Source: Arthrobacter gallicola
Lineage (GTDB): Bacteria > Actinomycetota > Actinomycetes > Actinomycetales > Micrococcaceae
Assembly: GCF_014836775.1 (NCBI RefSeq)
Contig: NZ_JACSQD010000001.1
Coordinates: 46,245-110,244 of the forward strand
Length of the DNA: 64,000 nucleotides
Reading direction: 5' to 3'
Shown: one piece after another, positions 17,003-26,523 of the stretch
Layout: every line of letters begins with the position of its first letter
Position numbering within the stretch: position 1 is the first letter of the stretch
Notes under the pieces: generated by a model
Seen by the model: the letters and a program-made list of their open reading frames with translations, nothing else
Database searches by the model: none
What the model was told of the DNA's origin: nothing
Position numbers and translations under genes: made by a program

Positions 17003-17914
17003 GTGTTCTATTGGGTGATGAAGACGATTTTCATCGGACCGGTGGTGAATCTCCTGTTCCGGCCGTGGGTTAAGGGCATGGACAACGTTCCGGCCACCGG
17101 ACCGGCAATCCTCGTCAGCAACCACCTTTCTTTCTCCGACTCAATCTTTCTGCCCCTGGCGGTTCCGCGGCCGGTGAGTTTCCTGGCCAAGTCCGAGTAC
17201 TTCACCGGCAGGGGGCTTAAGGGCAAGCTGACCGCTATGTTTTTCCGGCTCACGAACCAGCTGCCGATTGACCGGTCGGGCGGGGCTGCATCAGAAGCAG
17301 CCCTTCGCGCCGGGGTTAAAGTCCTCGAAGGCGGAAACCTGCTGGGCATTTATCCCGAAGGTACGCGGAGCCCGGACGGCCGGCTCTACCGAGGGAAGAC
17401 AGGGGTCGCGAAAATGGCCCTGCAGACCGGGGTTCCGGTGATCCCGGTGGCCATGATCGGCACCGACAAGGTCCAGCCGATCGGACGCCGGATCCCCAAC
17501 ATCCGCCGCATCGGCATCATCGTCGGGGAGCCGCTCGACTTCTCCCGCTACGCCGGGCTGGAGAACGACAGGTTCGTACAGCGCTCCGTAACGGACGAAA
17601 TCATGTACGAACTTATGCGGCTTTCCGGGCAGGAATACGTGGATGTATATGCGAGCACCGTCAAGGACAGGATGGCGGCCGCGAAAAAGGTATCCAAGGC
17701 GGCTGAATCCCGCAGCGCCGCAGTCCGGCTTTCAACTCCGGATGAGCCGGAGACCGGAGTCGGCCCTGCAGCCGGACGGCGCAGCAACCAGAAGGCACCC
17801 GGCGAAATTACCGTGATCGGCACCCCGGAGAAAGCCAAACCCTCGGGCGTGGACAATAGCCCGCACGGCCCGCAGGAGACCGGCGGGGCAGAACAGACGC
17901 CGCACAGCGCCTGA
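17003..17914 (+). CDS. plsC: 1-acyl-sn-glycerol-3-phosphate acyltransferase
   Basis: A 303-aa membrane-associated acyltransferase that makes phosphatidic acid. The catalytic H(X4)D motif is His41 to Asp46 (SNHLSFSDS), and the acceptor-binding motif is IYPEGTRSPDG. The last 70 residues are a low-complexity tail rich in Pro, Gly and Ala that is not part of the domain. The GTG at 17003 gives the usual hydrophobic start. Mycobacterial Rv2182c, a homologue, also sits close to aroG and pknL, and that order is kept here. Confidence 0.9.
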   Translation: MFYWVMKTIFIGPVVNLLFRPWVKGMDNVPATGPAILVSNHLSFSDSIFLPLAVPRPVSFLAKSEYFTGRGLKGKLTAMFFRLTNQLPIDRSGGAASEAALRAGVKVLEGGNLLGIYPEGTRSPDGRLYRGKTGVAKMALQTGVPVIPVAMIGTDKVQPIGRRIPNIRRIGIIVGEPLDFSRYAGLENDRFVQRSVTDEIMYELMRLSGQEYVDVYASTVKDRMAAAKKVSKAAESRSAAVRLSTPDEPETGVGPAAGRRSNQKAPGEITVIGTPEKAKPSGVDNSPHGPQETGGAEQTPHSA

Positions 17915-17978
17915 GGGTTGTCCCCGTCAGCGGCGCGTAACAGGACACATTTCATCGCCGTGGGTCCCTGCCTGCCAG

Positions 17979-17984
17979 TAGGAT
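17979..17984 (+). promoter_or_regulatory. -10 box of aroG, leaderless transcript
   Basis: TAGGAT is 7 bases before the GTG at 17992 and there is no Shine-Dalgarno sequence in between. Confidence 0.6.
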
Positions 17985-17991
17985 TTAACCC

Positions 17992-19380
17992 GTGAGCCAA
18001 ACACCCGCAGAACTCGACCCCAGTTTCCCTCCTACGTCCGGCGCAGCCGTGTATCCGGGGCTGGATGACTGGCGTTCCCTGCCGATCTCGCAGCAGCCTT
18101 CCTGGCATGATGATCCCGGGTACGCCCCAGCCATAGCAGAGCTTTCAATGGTTCCGCCGCTGGTCTTTGCCGGTGAAGTGGACATTCTCCGTGACCGCCT
18201 GGCTCAGGCTGCCCAGGGCAAGGCGTTCCTGCTCCAGGGTGGCGACTGCGCTGAGACCTTTGAGGCGGCGACAGCAGACAAAATCAGCGCACGGGTCCGC
18301 ACGATCCTCCAGATGTCAGTGGTCCTGACCTACGGTGCATCCCTTCCGGTCATCAAGATGGGCCGCATGGCCGGCCAGTTCGCCAAGCCGCGTTCCTCAA
18401 ATGACGAGACACGGGGCGAAACCACGCTTCCGGCCTACCGCGGCGACATGGTGAACGGCTTCGAATTTACGCCGGAATCCCGCCGCCACGACCCGGCACG
18501 GATGGTCCGCGCCTACCATACCTCGGCCTCCACGCTGAACCTGATCCGGGCGTTCACGCAGGGTGGCTTTGCCGACCTGCGGCTGGTTCACCACTGGAAC
18601 CGGGGCTTCACCGCCAACCCGGCACACTCGCGCTACGAGTCACTGGCCCGGGACATCGACCGCGCGGTGCGTTTTATGGATGTCTGTGGAGCAGACTTCG
18701 AAGCACTAAAGCGGGTGGAATTCTTCGCCAGCCACGAAGCCCTGCTGCTGGACTACGAACGTGCCCTGACCCGGATTGATTCACGCACCGGACAGCCCTA
18801 CGACACTTCGGCGCATTTCCTGTGGATCGGGGAGCGTACCAGGGACCTGGACTCCGCCCACGTGGACTTCCTCTCCCGCGTCCGTAACCCCATTGGGGTG
18901 AAGCTGGGGCCGAACAGCACCCCCGAGGACGCCCTGGCACTGATCGATAAGCTGGACCCGAACCGCGAGCCGGGACGCCTGACCTTCATTACCCGGATGG
19001 GCGCACAGAACATCCGGGAGAAGCTGCCCACCCTCGTGGAGAAGGTGACTGCCTCCGGAGCACAGGTTCTGTGGGTCACGGACCCCATGCACGGCAACAC
19101 CGTCACCTCACCCAACGGCTACAAGACCCGGAACTTCGATGATGTGATGGACGAGGTCCGCGGGTTCTTCGAGGTGCACAATGCGCTGGGCACGTTCCCG
19201 GGCGGCCTGCACGTGGAAATGACCGGCGATGACGTCTCCGAGTGCCTTGGCGGGGCTGATCCGGTGGATCAGGAAGCGTTCGTGGAAGGCTACGAGTCGG
19301 TCTGCGATCCGCGCCTGAACCACATGCAGTCCCTGGAAATGGCGTTCCTGGTGGCGGGGGCCCTGGCCGAAAAAGGCTAG
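17992..19380 (+). CDS. aroG: Class II 3-deoxy-7-phosphoheptulonate synthase
   Basis: A 462-aa enzyme that joins phosphoenolpyruvate and erythrose 4-phosphate in the first step of aromatic amino acid synthesis. Class II features: FLLQGGDCAETFE, KMGRMAGQFAKPRSS, YRGDMVNGF, MHGNTVTSPNGYKTR and the metal-binding GGLHVEMTGDDVSECLGG region. The length matches the mycobacterial enzyme, which is feedback-regulated and forms a complex with chorismate mutase; that partner is not in this window. It is convergent with the pknL-like gene, with an 18-bp gap. Confidence 0.97.
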   Translation: MSQTPAELDPSFPPTSGAAVYPGLDDWRSLPISQQPSWHDDPGYAPAIAELSMVPPLVFAGEVDILRDRLAQAAQGKAFLLQGGDCAETFEAATADKISARVRTILQMSVVLTYGASLPVIKMGRMAGQFAKPRSSNDETRGETTLPAYRGDMVNGFEFTPESRRHDPARMVRAYHTSASTLNLIRAFTQGGFADLRLVHHWNRGFTANPAHSRYESLARDIDRAVRFMDVCGADFEALKRVEFFASHEALLLDYERALTRIDSRTGQPYDTSAHFLWIGERTRDLDSAHVDFLSRVRNPIGVKLGPNSTPEDALALIDKLDPNREPGRLTFITRMGAQNIREKLPTLVEKVTASGAQVLWVTDPMHGNTVTSPNGYKTRNFDDVMDEVRGFFEVHNALGTFPGGLHVEMTGDDVSECLGGADPVDQEAFVEGYESVCDPRLNHMQSLEMAFLVAGALAEKG

Positions 19381-19398
19381 CCGCTCCGGTCCCTGAGG

Positions 19399-21531
19399 TT
19401 AGACGACAGTCAGCGTGATAACCGAGCCCTCGGGTGCGGTTCCGCTGGAGGGATCCTGGGCGCGGACGGTTCCGAAGAACCCGCCCAGGATCTCGTTCAC
19501 CTGGACTTTGAAGCCCAGTTCCTCGAGTTCCCTCCGTGCCGTGTCGGCCTGCTTGCCGATGTAGCTGGGAACCTGGATCATCCTGGGTCCGTCCGAAATG
19601 GTCAGGGTGACGGCTGCGCCACGTTCCAGCAGCCCGCCCGCCGGACTCTGGGTTACGACGGCGCCCTTCGGCACATCCGTGCTGTTGACCCGGCTGGGCG
19701 CGATGGACGCTGTCAGCCCGGCGTCCTCCAGCGCCTTGACGGCCCTGTCCTCCGCCTGACCGACGACTGAGGGCACTTCCACCGGGGCCGGCCCCTTGGA
19801 TACCGTCAGGTCCACCGGCGTCCCGCGGCGCAGCTCCGCATCAGCAGCGGGCACCTGGGCAATGACGCGGCCGGCAGGAACGCTCTCATTGAAGTCCTCC
19901 GTGACGCTGCCCGCGGCCAGGCCCGCGGCGGAAAGCTCCTCCTCAGCCGACTCCAGCGTGCGCTGGATGACGTTGGGGACGGAAAACAGCTCCGGTCCCT
20001 TCGATACCAGCAAAGTAACCGTCTGGAAGCGCCGGACCTGTTCGGGAGCGTTGGGGTCCGTCCCTATAGCGAGGCCGGCCGCAACAACTTCGTCATAGAC
20101 CTCGTTCGTGGTGTACCGCAGTCCCTCATCACCCAGGCGGGCGGAAGCAGCCGCGGCGGGCGTATTCGACACTTCAGGGATGGATACCAGTGCCCCCGGG
20201 CCGGCGCCGAAGAACCAGCCGGCAAACGCCGCTGCCGCCACGAGGAGGAAGATCAGGAGCCCAACGAGCACGCCGCGCCGCCGCGGACTGCCCGGGCGCA
20301 GGGACACTTCGGGACGCTGGGCGTCCCTGCTGGACTGCTTCTGCTGTGCCTTGAAGTCCCTGCGGGCCTGCCGCCGGCCGGCCCGGCCGGAGACCGCCGG
20401 GTACCCGCCGTCGTCCATCTCGTCGTCGTAGTCCTGCTCGTCAGCCTGGGGCGGGAGCCCGGGCAGAACTGTCGTAGCATTCTCGGCCCGCTGGATGACT
20501 TCCGTGGCATGCGGCTCCGTACGGCCGATCACCTCGGTGGCGCCGCTGGGAGCTACGGGACGGACAACGGAGGTACGGGCGGTGAGGCTGTTGGGCTGTC
20601 CTGGACTTTCGGCCTGCGAATTTCCAGGCTGAGCCGCGTGTCCGGGCTGGGCCGGCGGAACTCCGGGGGAGTGGAAGTCCAGCTGGGCATCCGTGAGGGA
20701 CGTGCGGATGTGCCGCAGTTCCCCCAGCAGCGCCCGGCCATCCACCGGGCGGTCCTCCGGATCCTGGGCCGTGCACCACTGCACCAGCTCATCAAGGTCC
20801 TGAGCCAGACCCGGGCATGCGGCGGAGGGCGCAGGCACGGTGGAGTGCACGTGCGCGAAGGCGACCTGAATGGGTACTTCGCCGGTGAAAGGCTGCACGC
20901 CGGTGAGCATCTCGTAAAGCATGATGCCGGCGGAGTAGATGTCGCTGCGCTCATCCGCCCCGGCACCGGTGACCAGCTCCGGTGCAAGGTAGGCCACCGT
21001 GCCCACCAGGGTTCCGGTATTGGTGCTGGTGGTGACCGCCCGGGCGAGGCCGAAATCGGCAATCTTGATGGCGCCGCTGCTGGCCAGCAGGACGTTCTCG
21101 GGTTTTACATCGCGGTGCACCAAACCTGCTTCATGGGCAGCCGCAAGGCCGTCAACCACGGCGTCCAGCATCGCCAGGGCAAGCCGGGGGGTGAGGCGAC
21201 CGCGTTCGTTCAGGACGTCGCGCAGGGTGTGTCCGGGGACGTACTCCATGACCAGGTACGCCAGCGAATCCTCGATCCCCTGGTCCAGGACGCCGACGAC
21301 GTGCGGATGGGACAGCCGGGCGGCGGACTTCGCTTCCCGTTCGAAGCGGTCCAGGAATCCGCGGTCCGCGGCGAGGTGGGGATAGAGAACCTTCAAAGCC
21401 ACATCCCGGTCCAGCCGCGTGTCAGTGGCGAGGTAGACCGTGGACATTCCGCCGCGGGCAATACGGGAGCGCACCACGTAGCGGTTATCGACCAGCGTCT
21501 CAAGAAGTGGGTCATTCACGGGCTCATGCAC
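19399..21531 (-). CDS. pknL: PASTA Ser/Thr protein kinase, PknL-like
   Basis: A 710-aa transmembrane receptor kinase. The kinase domain (about 15-280) has the glycine loop RGGMS, Lys47, catalytic HRDVKPEN (Asp141), DFG (159-161) and an activation loop rich in Thr (168-182). A juxtamembrane linker follows, then one TM helix (about 420-441) and four PASTA repeats (about 448-710) outside the cell, which bind muropeptides or lipid II in related kinases. It lies next to aroG and close to the Rv2175c homologue, as mycobacterial pknL does. The mycobacterial PknL has fewer external domains, so PknB-like behaviour is possible. Confidence 0.9.
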   Translation of the reverse strand: MHEPVNDPLLETLVDNRYVVRSRIARGGMSTVYLATDTRLDRDVALKVLYPHLAADRGFLDRFEREAKSAARLSHPHVVGVLDQGIEDSLAYLVMEYVPGHTLRDVLNERGRLTPRLALAMLDAVVDGLAAAHEAGLVHRDVKPENVLLASSGAIKIADFGLARAVTTSTNTGTLVGTVAYLAPELVTGAGADERSDIYSAGIMLYEMLTGVQPFTGEVPIQVAFAHVHSTVPAPSAACPGLAQDLDELVQWCTAQDPEDRPVDGRALLGELRHIRTSLTDAQLDFHSPGVPPAQPGHAAQPGNSQAESPGQPNSLTARTSVVRPVAPSGATEVIGRTEPHATEVIQRAENATTVLPGLPPQADEQDYDDEMDDGGYPAVSGRAGRRQARRDFKAQQKQSSRDAQRPEVSLRPGSPRRRGVLVGLLIFLLVAAAAFAGWFFGAGPGALVSIPEVSNTPAAAASARLGDEGLRYTTNEVYDEVVAAGLAIGTDPNAPEQVRRFQTVTLLVSKGPELFSVPNVIQRTLESAEEELSAAGLAAGSVTEDFNESVPAGRVIAQVPAADAELRRGTPVDLTVSKGPAPVEVPSVVGQAEDRAVKALEDAGLTASIAPSRVNSTDVPKGAVVTQSPAGGLLERGAAVTLTISDGPRMIQVPSYIGKQADTARRELEELGFKVQVNEILGGFFGTVRAQDPSSGTAPEGSVITLTVV

Positions 21532-21551
21532 CCTTTGATCCTATAAGCGGG

Positions 21552-21596
21552 AAAGGGCAGGAGGCGGATCGACACCCGATCCGCCTCCTGCCCTTT
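21552..21596 (-). terminator. Terminator downstream of the LysM/transglycosylase gene
   Basis: A 20-bp perfect stem (21552-21571 with 21577-21596) and a 5-base loop, 35 bp after the stop of the minus-strand LysM gene and before the kinase start. It should separate the two. Confidence 0.8.
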
Positions 21597-21631
21597 GTGC
21601 GTCCTGCGCTCAGAACGGTCCCTGCTGGGTC

Positions 21632-22810
21632 CTAAAAGGTTGCCCGGTGCGCCAGGACGTTGGCCACGTATGCCTCGGTATCCGGGTACATGCCCTGCGT
21701 CGTCACCGAGTACTGGCCCTGGTAGTAGGAGGCAATCGCAACTTCGAGACTGGGGCTGGTTCGGATCAGGGAACGGATGATCGCGACGCCGGCAGTAACG
21801 TTGTCCTGCGGGTCCAGCAGGTTCAGCTGACGGCCCACCAGGCCGGACGCCCATTCACCGGAGGACGGGATAACCTGCATGGTTCCGATGGCATTGGCGG
21901 GGGAGACTGCCCGCTGGTCGAAGCCGGACTCCTGGAAGGCGAAGGCCTGGGCCAGAGCCGGATCAACGCCCATGGCCAGGGCGGTTTCCGCCACCAGCTG
22001 CTGCATCTGGGCCCGGGTGGGAACCTCAACCGAGTTCAGGGCCTGCTTGTTGACATTCGCCCCGGCTACGACGTGCTGCGGGTACGTGTAGTGCAGGAAG
22101 GTGCTGGGCACCAGATCCGTTGGAGCCTCAGCTGCTGGAGCTGCCGGCGCTGCCGGAGTGGCCAGCGTGGTGATGGAGGAGGATGCTCCGGCAGCCGCGG
22201 AGTCCAGGGAAATTTCCTGGCCCGGGTGGATGATCGAGGTCATCGTCAGGCCGTTTGCCGCCAGGACGGACTCCAGGGAGACGTTGTGCGCGGCAGCAAT
22301 GCTGCTGAGCGTGTCCCCCGGAACCACTGTGTAGGCGGATGAGGCAGCCGCAGCCTCGGGGGCCTTGGCGGTGCCGGTCAGCTGCAGTTCCTTGCCGGCG
22401 TAAATCACCGAGGTTGGCTGGAGGTTGTTGGCACGGAGGACTTCGTTCACGTCCAGGCCGTACTGGGCGGCGATGGAGCTGACAGTGTCCCCGGGAACAA
22501 TGCGGTGCGTTGCGGGGACAGCAGATTCCGCGGCCACTGTGGCGGGCACCTGGGTGGCCAGCTGTGCGGCCGGGATGGTTGCACCGGCAGCAAGGTTCTT
22601 CTGCGCCTGCAGAGGGAGCTGCGGGAAGAGGGCCTTCGCCGGCACCTCCGGCTGGACGGCTTCAGCGGATTCCGCCAGGGCCATGGAGGACATCATCACG
22701 GCAGGAATCGCTGCTGTAGTGACGGCGACGCTCAACTTGCGGGGCATCCCCGCGGTCGCGGAACGCGGCCGGGGCTTGGGCTGCACGGGCATATGGGGTT
22801 CTGTCCTCAT
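21632..22810 (-). CDS. Secreted LysM and lytic transglycosylase-like wall hydrolase
   Basis: A 392-aa exported protein. An N-terminal basic and hydrophobic segment (about 22-50) ends with AESAEA, a probable signal peptidase site. Two LysM domains follow (HRIVPGDTVSSIAAQYGLDV and YTVVPGDTLSSIAAAHNVSL), which bind peptidoglycan. The C-terminal third is a goose lysozyme/SLT-like fold (FAFQESGFDQRAVSPANAIG, where Glu is the likely catalytic acid; ASYYQG). It should cleave or remodel wall glycan. Starts: ATG 22810, or ATG 22792, which has GAGGA upstream and may be the real one. Confidence 0.85.
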   Translation of the reverse strand: MRTEPHMPVQPKPRPRSATAGMPRKLSVAVTTAAIPAVMMSSMALAESAEAVQPEVPAKALFPQLPLQAQKNLAAGATIPAAQLATQVPATVAAESAVPATHRIVPGDTVSSIAAQYGLDVNEVLRANNLQPTSVIYAGKELQLTGTAKAPEAAAASSAYTVVPGDTLSSIAAAHNVSLESVLAANGLTMTSIIHPGQEISLDSAAAGASSSITTLATPAAPAAPAAEAPTDLVPSTFLHYTYPQHVVAGANVNKQALNSVEVPTRAQMQQLVAETALAMGVDPALAQAFAFQESGFDQRAVSPANAIGTMQVIPSSGEWASGLVGRQLNLLDPQDNVTAGVAIIRSLIRTSPSLEVAIASYYQGQYSVTTQGMYPDTEAYVANVLAHRATF

Positions 22811-23016
22811 CTGTAAGCGGCGCGGCCTTTACCGCAGTCCGTGTGACAAAAAACAAGTAGTGATACGGGTGATGCACATGGGAATACTGTGACTTATGTG
22901 AATTTACACGAGAATGCATGGTCCGCAATACCCGAGTAGCAATAAATTGCTGCCCGGACGGCGGCTGTGCGGTGTCGACTGGCCCGCTCCGGTGCAGGCG
23001 TGGCAATCTTGGGAGG

Positions 23017-23370
23017 GTGAATGAACTTGAGGAACTGGTTTCCGACTGGCTAACCCTGCCCGACGTGGCTGAACAACTAGATATCTCCATCAGCAAGGTG
23101 CACAGCCTGCTGGAGGAGCGTGCGCTGCTGGCGCTCCGCCTGGGCGAGCGGAAGATCCGCAGCGTTCCAGCTGCCTTTATTAATGACGGCGCTATCCTGG
23201 ACAGTCTCAAAGGGACGATTTCAGTACTAACCGATGCCGGCTTTAGCGACGAGGAAATGATCCGCTGGCTTTTCACAGCGGATGAAACCCTTCCCGGCCG
23301 TCCTGTCGACGCGCTGCTGGAAGGACGCAAAACGGAAATCCGGCGCCGCGCCCAGGCGCTGGCCTGGTAG
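23017..23370 (+). CDS. Rv2175c-type DNA-binding protein
   Basis: A 117-aa protein with a helix-turn-helix near the N-terminus (WLTLPDVAEQLDISISKVHSLLEE) and a short C-terminal domain, matching mycobacterial Rv2175c. That protein binds DNA and is phosphorylated by PknL, which blocks DNA binding. Here the gene lies one gene away from the pknL homologue. The start is uncertain: GTG 23017 directly follows GGGAGG, leaving no spacing, and a CAATCT 7 bases upstream could be a leaderless -10. It is convergent with idsA, 10 bp apart. Confidence 0.82.
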   Translation: MNELEELVSDWLTLPDVAEQLDISISKVHSLLEERALLALRLGERKIRSVPAAFINDGAILDSLKGTISVLTDAGFSDEEMIRWLFTADETLPGRPVDALLEGRKTEIRRRAQALAW

Positions 23371-23380
23371 CAGCCCTGGG

Positions 23381-24499
23381 CTAGGCAGTCCTGGTTACGG
23401 CCGCATGCGCCAATGACTCCAGAGCGGAGCGGGTCTGTTCATCCACTGCCATTTCGGCAAGGGTGCTGAACGCCTGCTCGGTATGTTCTGCGATCAGCGC
23501 TTCGGTCGTGGCCAGGGCGCCGCTGTCCTCAATCACCTGGCGAAGCGACGCCACGGCGTCGTCGTCAAGATCCGGGCGGCCGAGCCCGGCGGTGATTTCC
23601 CGTTTCGCTGCATCGGATCCGCCGCTGAGCGCGTAGGCAATCAGGACAGTTCGTTTGCCTTCGCGCAGGTCATCTCCGGCCGGCTTGCCGGTGACCGCGG
23701 GATCGCCAAAAACACCCAGCACATCGTCACGGAGCTGGAAAGCTTCCCCCAGCGGCAGGGAAAACGCGGAGTACGCTGCCAGCAGCTCATCACTGGCTCC
23801 GGCCAGGGCCCCGCCAATGGCAAGTGGATGCTCGATGCTGTATTTCGCTGACTTGTAGCGCAGGATATTGCGCGCCCGGACAACGGCCCGCTCCGGCTCA
23901 TGCCCGGGACCAACAACCTCTTCCAGAATGTCCAGATACTGCCCGGCCATGACCTCGGTGCGCATCCGGTTGAACAGTGCGCGGGCCCGGGTGGCGTACC
24001 CGCTGCGTTCGCCGACAGAGGTGAAAGCCTCTTCGCTGAGGACCAGGCAAAGATCTCCGGCCAGAATCGCCGCGGAGGACCCAAAATGTGAGGCGTCGAG
24101 GAACCACTGAGCTTCGGCATGACGGTTGGCAAAGTGCCGGTGCACGCTGGGCGCGCCGCGGCGGGTATCGGAACGGTCGATGATGTCGTCATGAATCAGT
24201 GCTGCACTCTGGAAGAGCTCCAGGGCAACGCCGGAACGGACGGCAGGGGCACCCAGCGGTTCGCCGCCTGCGCCACGCCAGCCCCAGTAGTTCAGCAGCG
24301 CCCGCATCCGTTTTCCGCCCTTGGCCAAGGAATGCACGGCACCGAGCAAAGGAACCGATTCTTCGGAGACATCCTCCAGGACCTTCCGCTGCTGTCCCAG
24401 GAACTCTTCCAGATCGGCGGAAAGCTGCTTTCGGTAGGCGTCCTGTTCGTGGGAGACCGGGTCTGTGCCCGTTGCTGTGGGTGCCTCGGCCTGGCTCAT
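23381..24499 (-). CDS. idsA: Polyprenyl (geranylgeranyl) diphosphate synthase
   Basis: A 372-aa trans-prenyltransferase that condenses isopentenyl diphosphate with allylic diphosphates. The first aspartate-rich motif is DDIID (104-108) and the second is RDDVLGVFGD. The residue pattern before the first motif predicts a C15-C20 or longer product; the exact chain length is not clear. Products feed carotenoids, menaquinone or undecaprenyl carriers. It sits in the same relation to the Rv2175c homologue as mycobacterial idsA2 (Rv2173). The lipoprotein gene 9 bp upstream is on the same strand. Confidence 0.92.
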   Translation of the reverse strand: MSQAEAPTATGTDPVSHEQDAYRKQLSADLEEFLGQQRKVLEDVSEESVPLLGAVHSLAKGGKRMRALLNYWGWRGAGGEPLGAPAVRSGVALELFQSAALIHDDIIDRSDTRRGAPSVHRHFANRHAEAQWFLDASHFGSSAAILAGDLCLVLSEEAFTSVGERSGYATRARALFNRMRTEVMAGQYLDILEEVVGPGHEPERAVVRARNILRYKSAKYSIEHPLAIGGALAGASDELLAAYSAFSLPLGEAFQLRDDVLGVFGDPAVTGKPAGDDLREGKRTVLIAYALSGGSDAAKREITAGLGRPDLDDDAVASLRQVIEDSGALATTEALIAEHTEQAFSTLAEMAVDEQTRSALESLAHAAVTRTA

Positions 24500-24508
24500 G
24501 GCGGTGTC

Positions 24509-25021
24509 CTACTCTGCGGATTCAGGAAGCACGTTTGCTCCCACTGTATATACGGTCGAACCGTCGCGGCTCACCATGGAAACGTTTGCGGTTTCAGTCT
24601 CCGCTCCCGAGGTCCGGGCGAAGTCCTTGGTGCTGGTTGAATCCACGGCGTCGCCTTCCAGGGCAGCGAAGCCCTGGGCCTCGAAGTGCTGGGTATAGAA
24701 GGCTGCAATCTCTTCCGGCGCTGCGGGTGAGGAAGCGGTGAGGGACGCTGTCAGCAGCGTGCCGTCTTCAGCGAAGCTGGTGGCAGTAGGGGTGGAGCCC
24801 GCATACACCGGGACAAGCTTCTGCGGGAAGCCTTCGACGATCACCGGAGCAGGCGACGGCGAGGGCGACGGCGGTGCAGTTGACTCCGGGGAGGCAGGGG
24901 AGGACTGGGCAGCTGCGGGGGAGGAGGGCACGTCAGACGACGTATTTGTCCCGGAACCGCATCCGGCAACGGCCGCGAGCACGGCGGCGCTGCAGGCAGC
25001 CGCAAGTAGTTTCTTCTTCAT
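24509..25021 (-). CDS. Small lipoprotein, unknown function
   Basis: A 170-aa exported protein. The N-terminus is a lipoprotein signal peptide (MKKKLLAAACSAAVLAAVAGC) whose lipobox is VAGC, so Cys21 is probably lipidated by the usual pathway; lspA of this window would then cleave it. A Ser/Pro-rich linker (22-60) leads to a small alpha/beta domain of no family I recognise. It lies upstream of idsA, likely in the same transcript. Confidence 0.8.
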   Translation of the reverse strand: MKKKLLAAACSAAVLAAVAGCGSGTNTSSDVPSSPAAAQSSPASPESTAPPSPSPSPAPVIVEGFPQKLVPVYAGSTPTATSFAEDGTLLTASLTASSPAAPEEIAAFYTQHFEAQGFAALEGDAVDSTSTKDFARTSGAETETANVSMVSRDGSTVYTVGANVLPESAE

Positions 25022-25141
25022 TCGGACTCCGCATCGACGAAGGGTCAGGGCCTAGGACCAGTCTAGGCGAACGCCCCGAACCTCCCTGCGGCACCCCCGA
25101 GGAGGAACCAGAGTGCGGCTGGTGCTGTCACCGCCGCACTT

Positions 25142-25147
25142 TAGGAT
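25142..25147 (+). promoter_or_regulatory. -10 box of dinB, leaderless transcript
   Basis: TAGGAT is 6 bases before the GTG at 25154. No ribosome site is present. Confidence 0.55.
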
Positions 25148-25153
25148 GAAGTA

Positions 25154-26386
25154 GTGGGAACAGAACCGGATGTTGTGGCGGAGAACCGCGACTGCGCCAT
25201 TATGCATGTGGACATGGATGCCTTCTATGTCTCCGTGGAACTGCTGCGCCGGCCGGACCTCGCAGGCGCTCCGGTCATAGTTGGAGGTCTGGGCGGGCGC
25301 TCGGTGGTGCTGTCGGCATCCTATGAAGCCCGAAGGTACGGCGTTCGTTCGGCCATGCCCATGGCCACGGCCCGCCGGCTCTGTCCGCAGGCGGAGATCC
25401 TGGAACCCCACCAGGAGGTCTACCGCCAGGTCTCCGGCCGGCTGATGGGCATCTTCGATTCCATTACCCCGCTCGTGGAGCCCCTGAGTGTGGACGAGGC
25501 GTTTCTTGACGTCAGCGGTTCGCTGCGGCGCCTGGGGCCGCCCCGCGTCATAGGGGAGCTGATCCGCAGGCGCGTTTCAGCGGAACTGGGCATCACTGCC
25601 AGTGTGGGAATCGCCGCCACCAAGTTCGTGGCCAAGATCGCGTCAACCCGCTCCAAACCCGACGGACTGCTGCTCGTGCCGAAGGAAGACACGATCCGCT
25701 TCCTGCACACACTTGACGTCTCGGCGCTTTGGGGAGTGGGGGCGAAAACCCGTGAGGCCCTTGCCCGGGTGGGAATATCCACGGTGGCGGACGTCGCGAA
25801 TACTCCGCCCGCAGTCCTGCAGCGGCTCCTGGGTGCAACGGGGCTGCATGTGTATGAACTTTCCTGGGGCAGGGATCCGCGGACGGTCACCCCGGTGCGC
25901 GTTGAAAAAAGCATTGGCGCAGAAGAGACTTTCATCCGGGACGTGGACCGGGATGAGGTTCTGGAGACAGAACTGCTGCGCCTCGCCCACCGCACGGCCT
26001 CACGCATGCGGGCCGCAGGACTGCAATGCAGATCGGTGGCTCTGAAGCTCCGCTACGAGGACTTCACCACTCTGACCCGGTCCAGAACCCTGGCCGAACC
26101 CGTTGACAGCGCACAGCTGCTCTATGAAGCGGTGCGGGGACTGCTGAAGGGGCTGGGGCGCAGGCCTATGAGTGTCCGCCTCGTTGGGCTGCGGGCGGAA
26201 AACCTGGAACCGGCCCAAGGTGCTGCCCAGCAGCTGACCCTGGATGGGCGCGACGATAACTGGCGGTCTGCGGAGGACGCCCTGGACCGGATAAACCGCA
26301 GGTTTGGGGACAGCGGAATCATGCCCGCACGGCTGCTGAAGCAGGAAAAACCCGGAACCCGGCCTGGAAGGGATAAGCAGGCTTAG
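25154..26386 (+). CDS. dinB: DNA polymerase IV (Y family)
   Basis: A 410-aa translesion polymerase. Catalytic acidic residues are in HVDMDAFYVSVE and SVDEAFLDVSG; the palm and finger motif SYEARRYGVRSAMPM and the thumb helix-hairpin-helix (LWGVGAKTREALARVGISTVADV) are present, then the little finger domain. The C-terminus does not end in a clear beta-clamp peptide; the stretch QLTLDGR near residue 360 could serve. No SOS box was recognised near the start. The GTG at 25154 is the first sensible start before the domain. Confidence 0.93.
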   Translation: MGTEPDVVAENRDCAIMHVDMDAFYVSVELLRRPDLAGAPVIVGGLGGRSVVLSASYEARRYGVRSAMPMATARRLCPQAEILEPHQEVYRQVSGRLMGIFDSITPLVEPLSVDEAFLDVSGSLRRLGPPRVIGELIRRRVSAELGITASVGIAATKFVAKIASTRSKPDGLLLVPKEDTIRFLHTLDVSALWGVGAKTREALARVGISTVADVANTPPAVLQRLLGATGLHVYELSWGRDPRTVTPVRVEKSIGAEETFIRDVDRDEVLETELLRLAHRTASRMRAAGLQCRSVALKLRYEDFTTLTRSRTLAEPVDSAQLLYEAVRGLLKGLGRRPMSVRLVGLRAENLEPAQGAAQQLTLDGRDDNWRSAEDALDRINRRFGDSGIMPARLLKQEKPGTRPGRDKQA

Positions 26387-26523
26387 ACGTGGGTTTCCCC
26401 TGACCCAAATGCAACCTATCCTTGAAGTAGTGCAGATCAGCGTCGAGACCTCAGCGGGAACAACCGCCATGTCGGGTTCGTTGCTTGGTTTACAGGGCAT
26501 ATTTGGACCGCAAGGAGGCAGTG

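Noticed and set aside
22811..23016. A c-di-AMP (ydaO-type) riboswitch before the LysM gene
   Set aside because: Such switches are often found before actinobacterial wall hydrolases, but I found no matching conserved core or long leader here.
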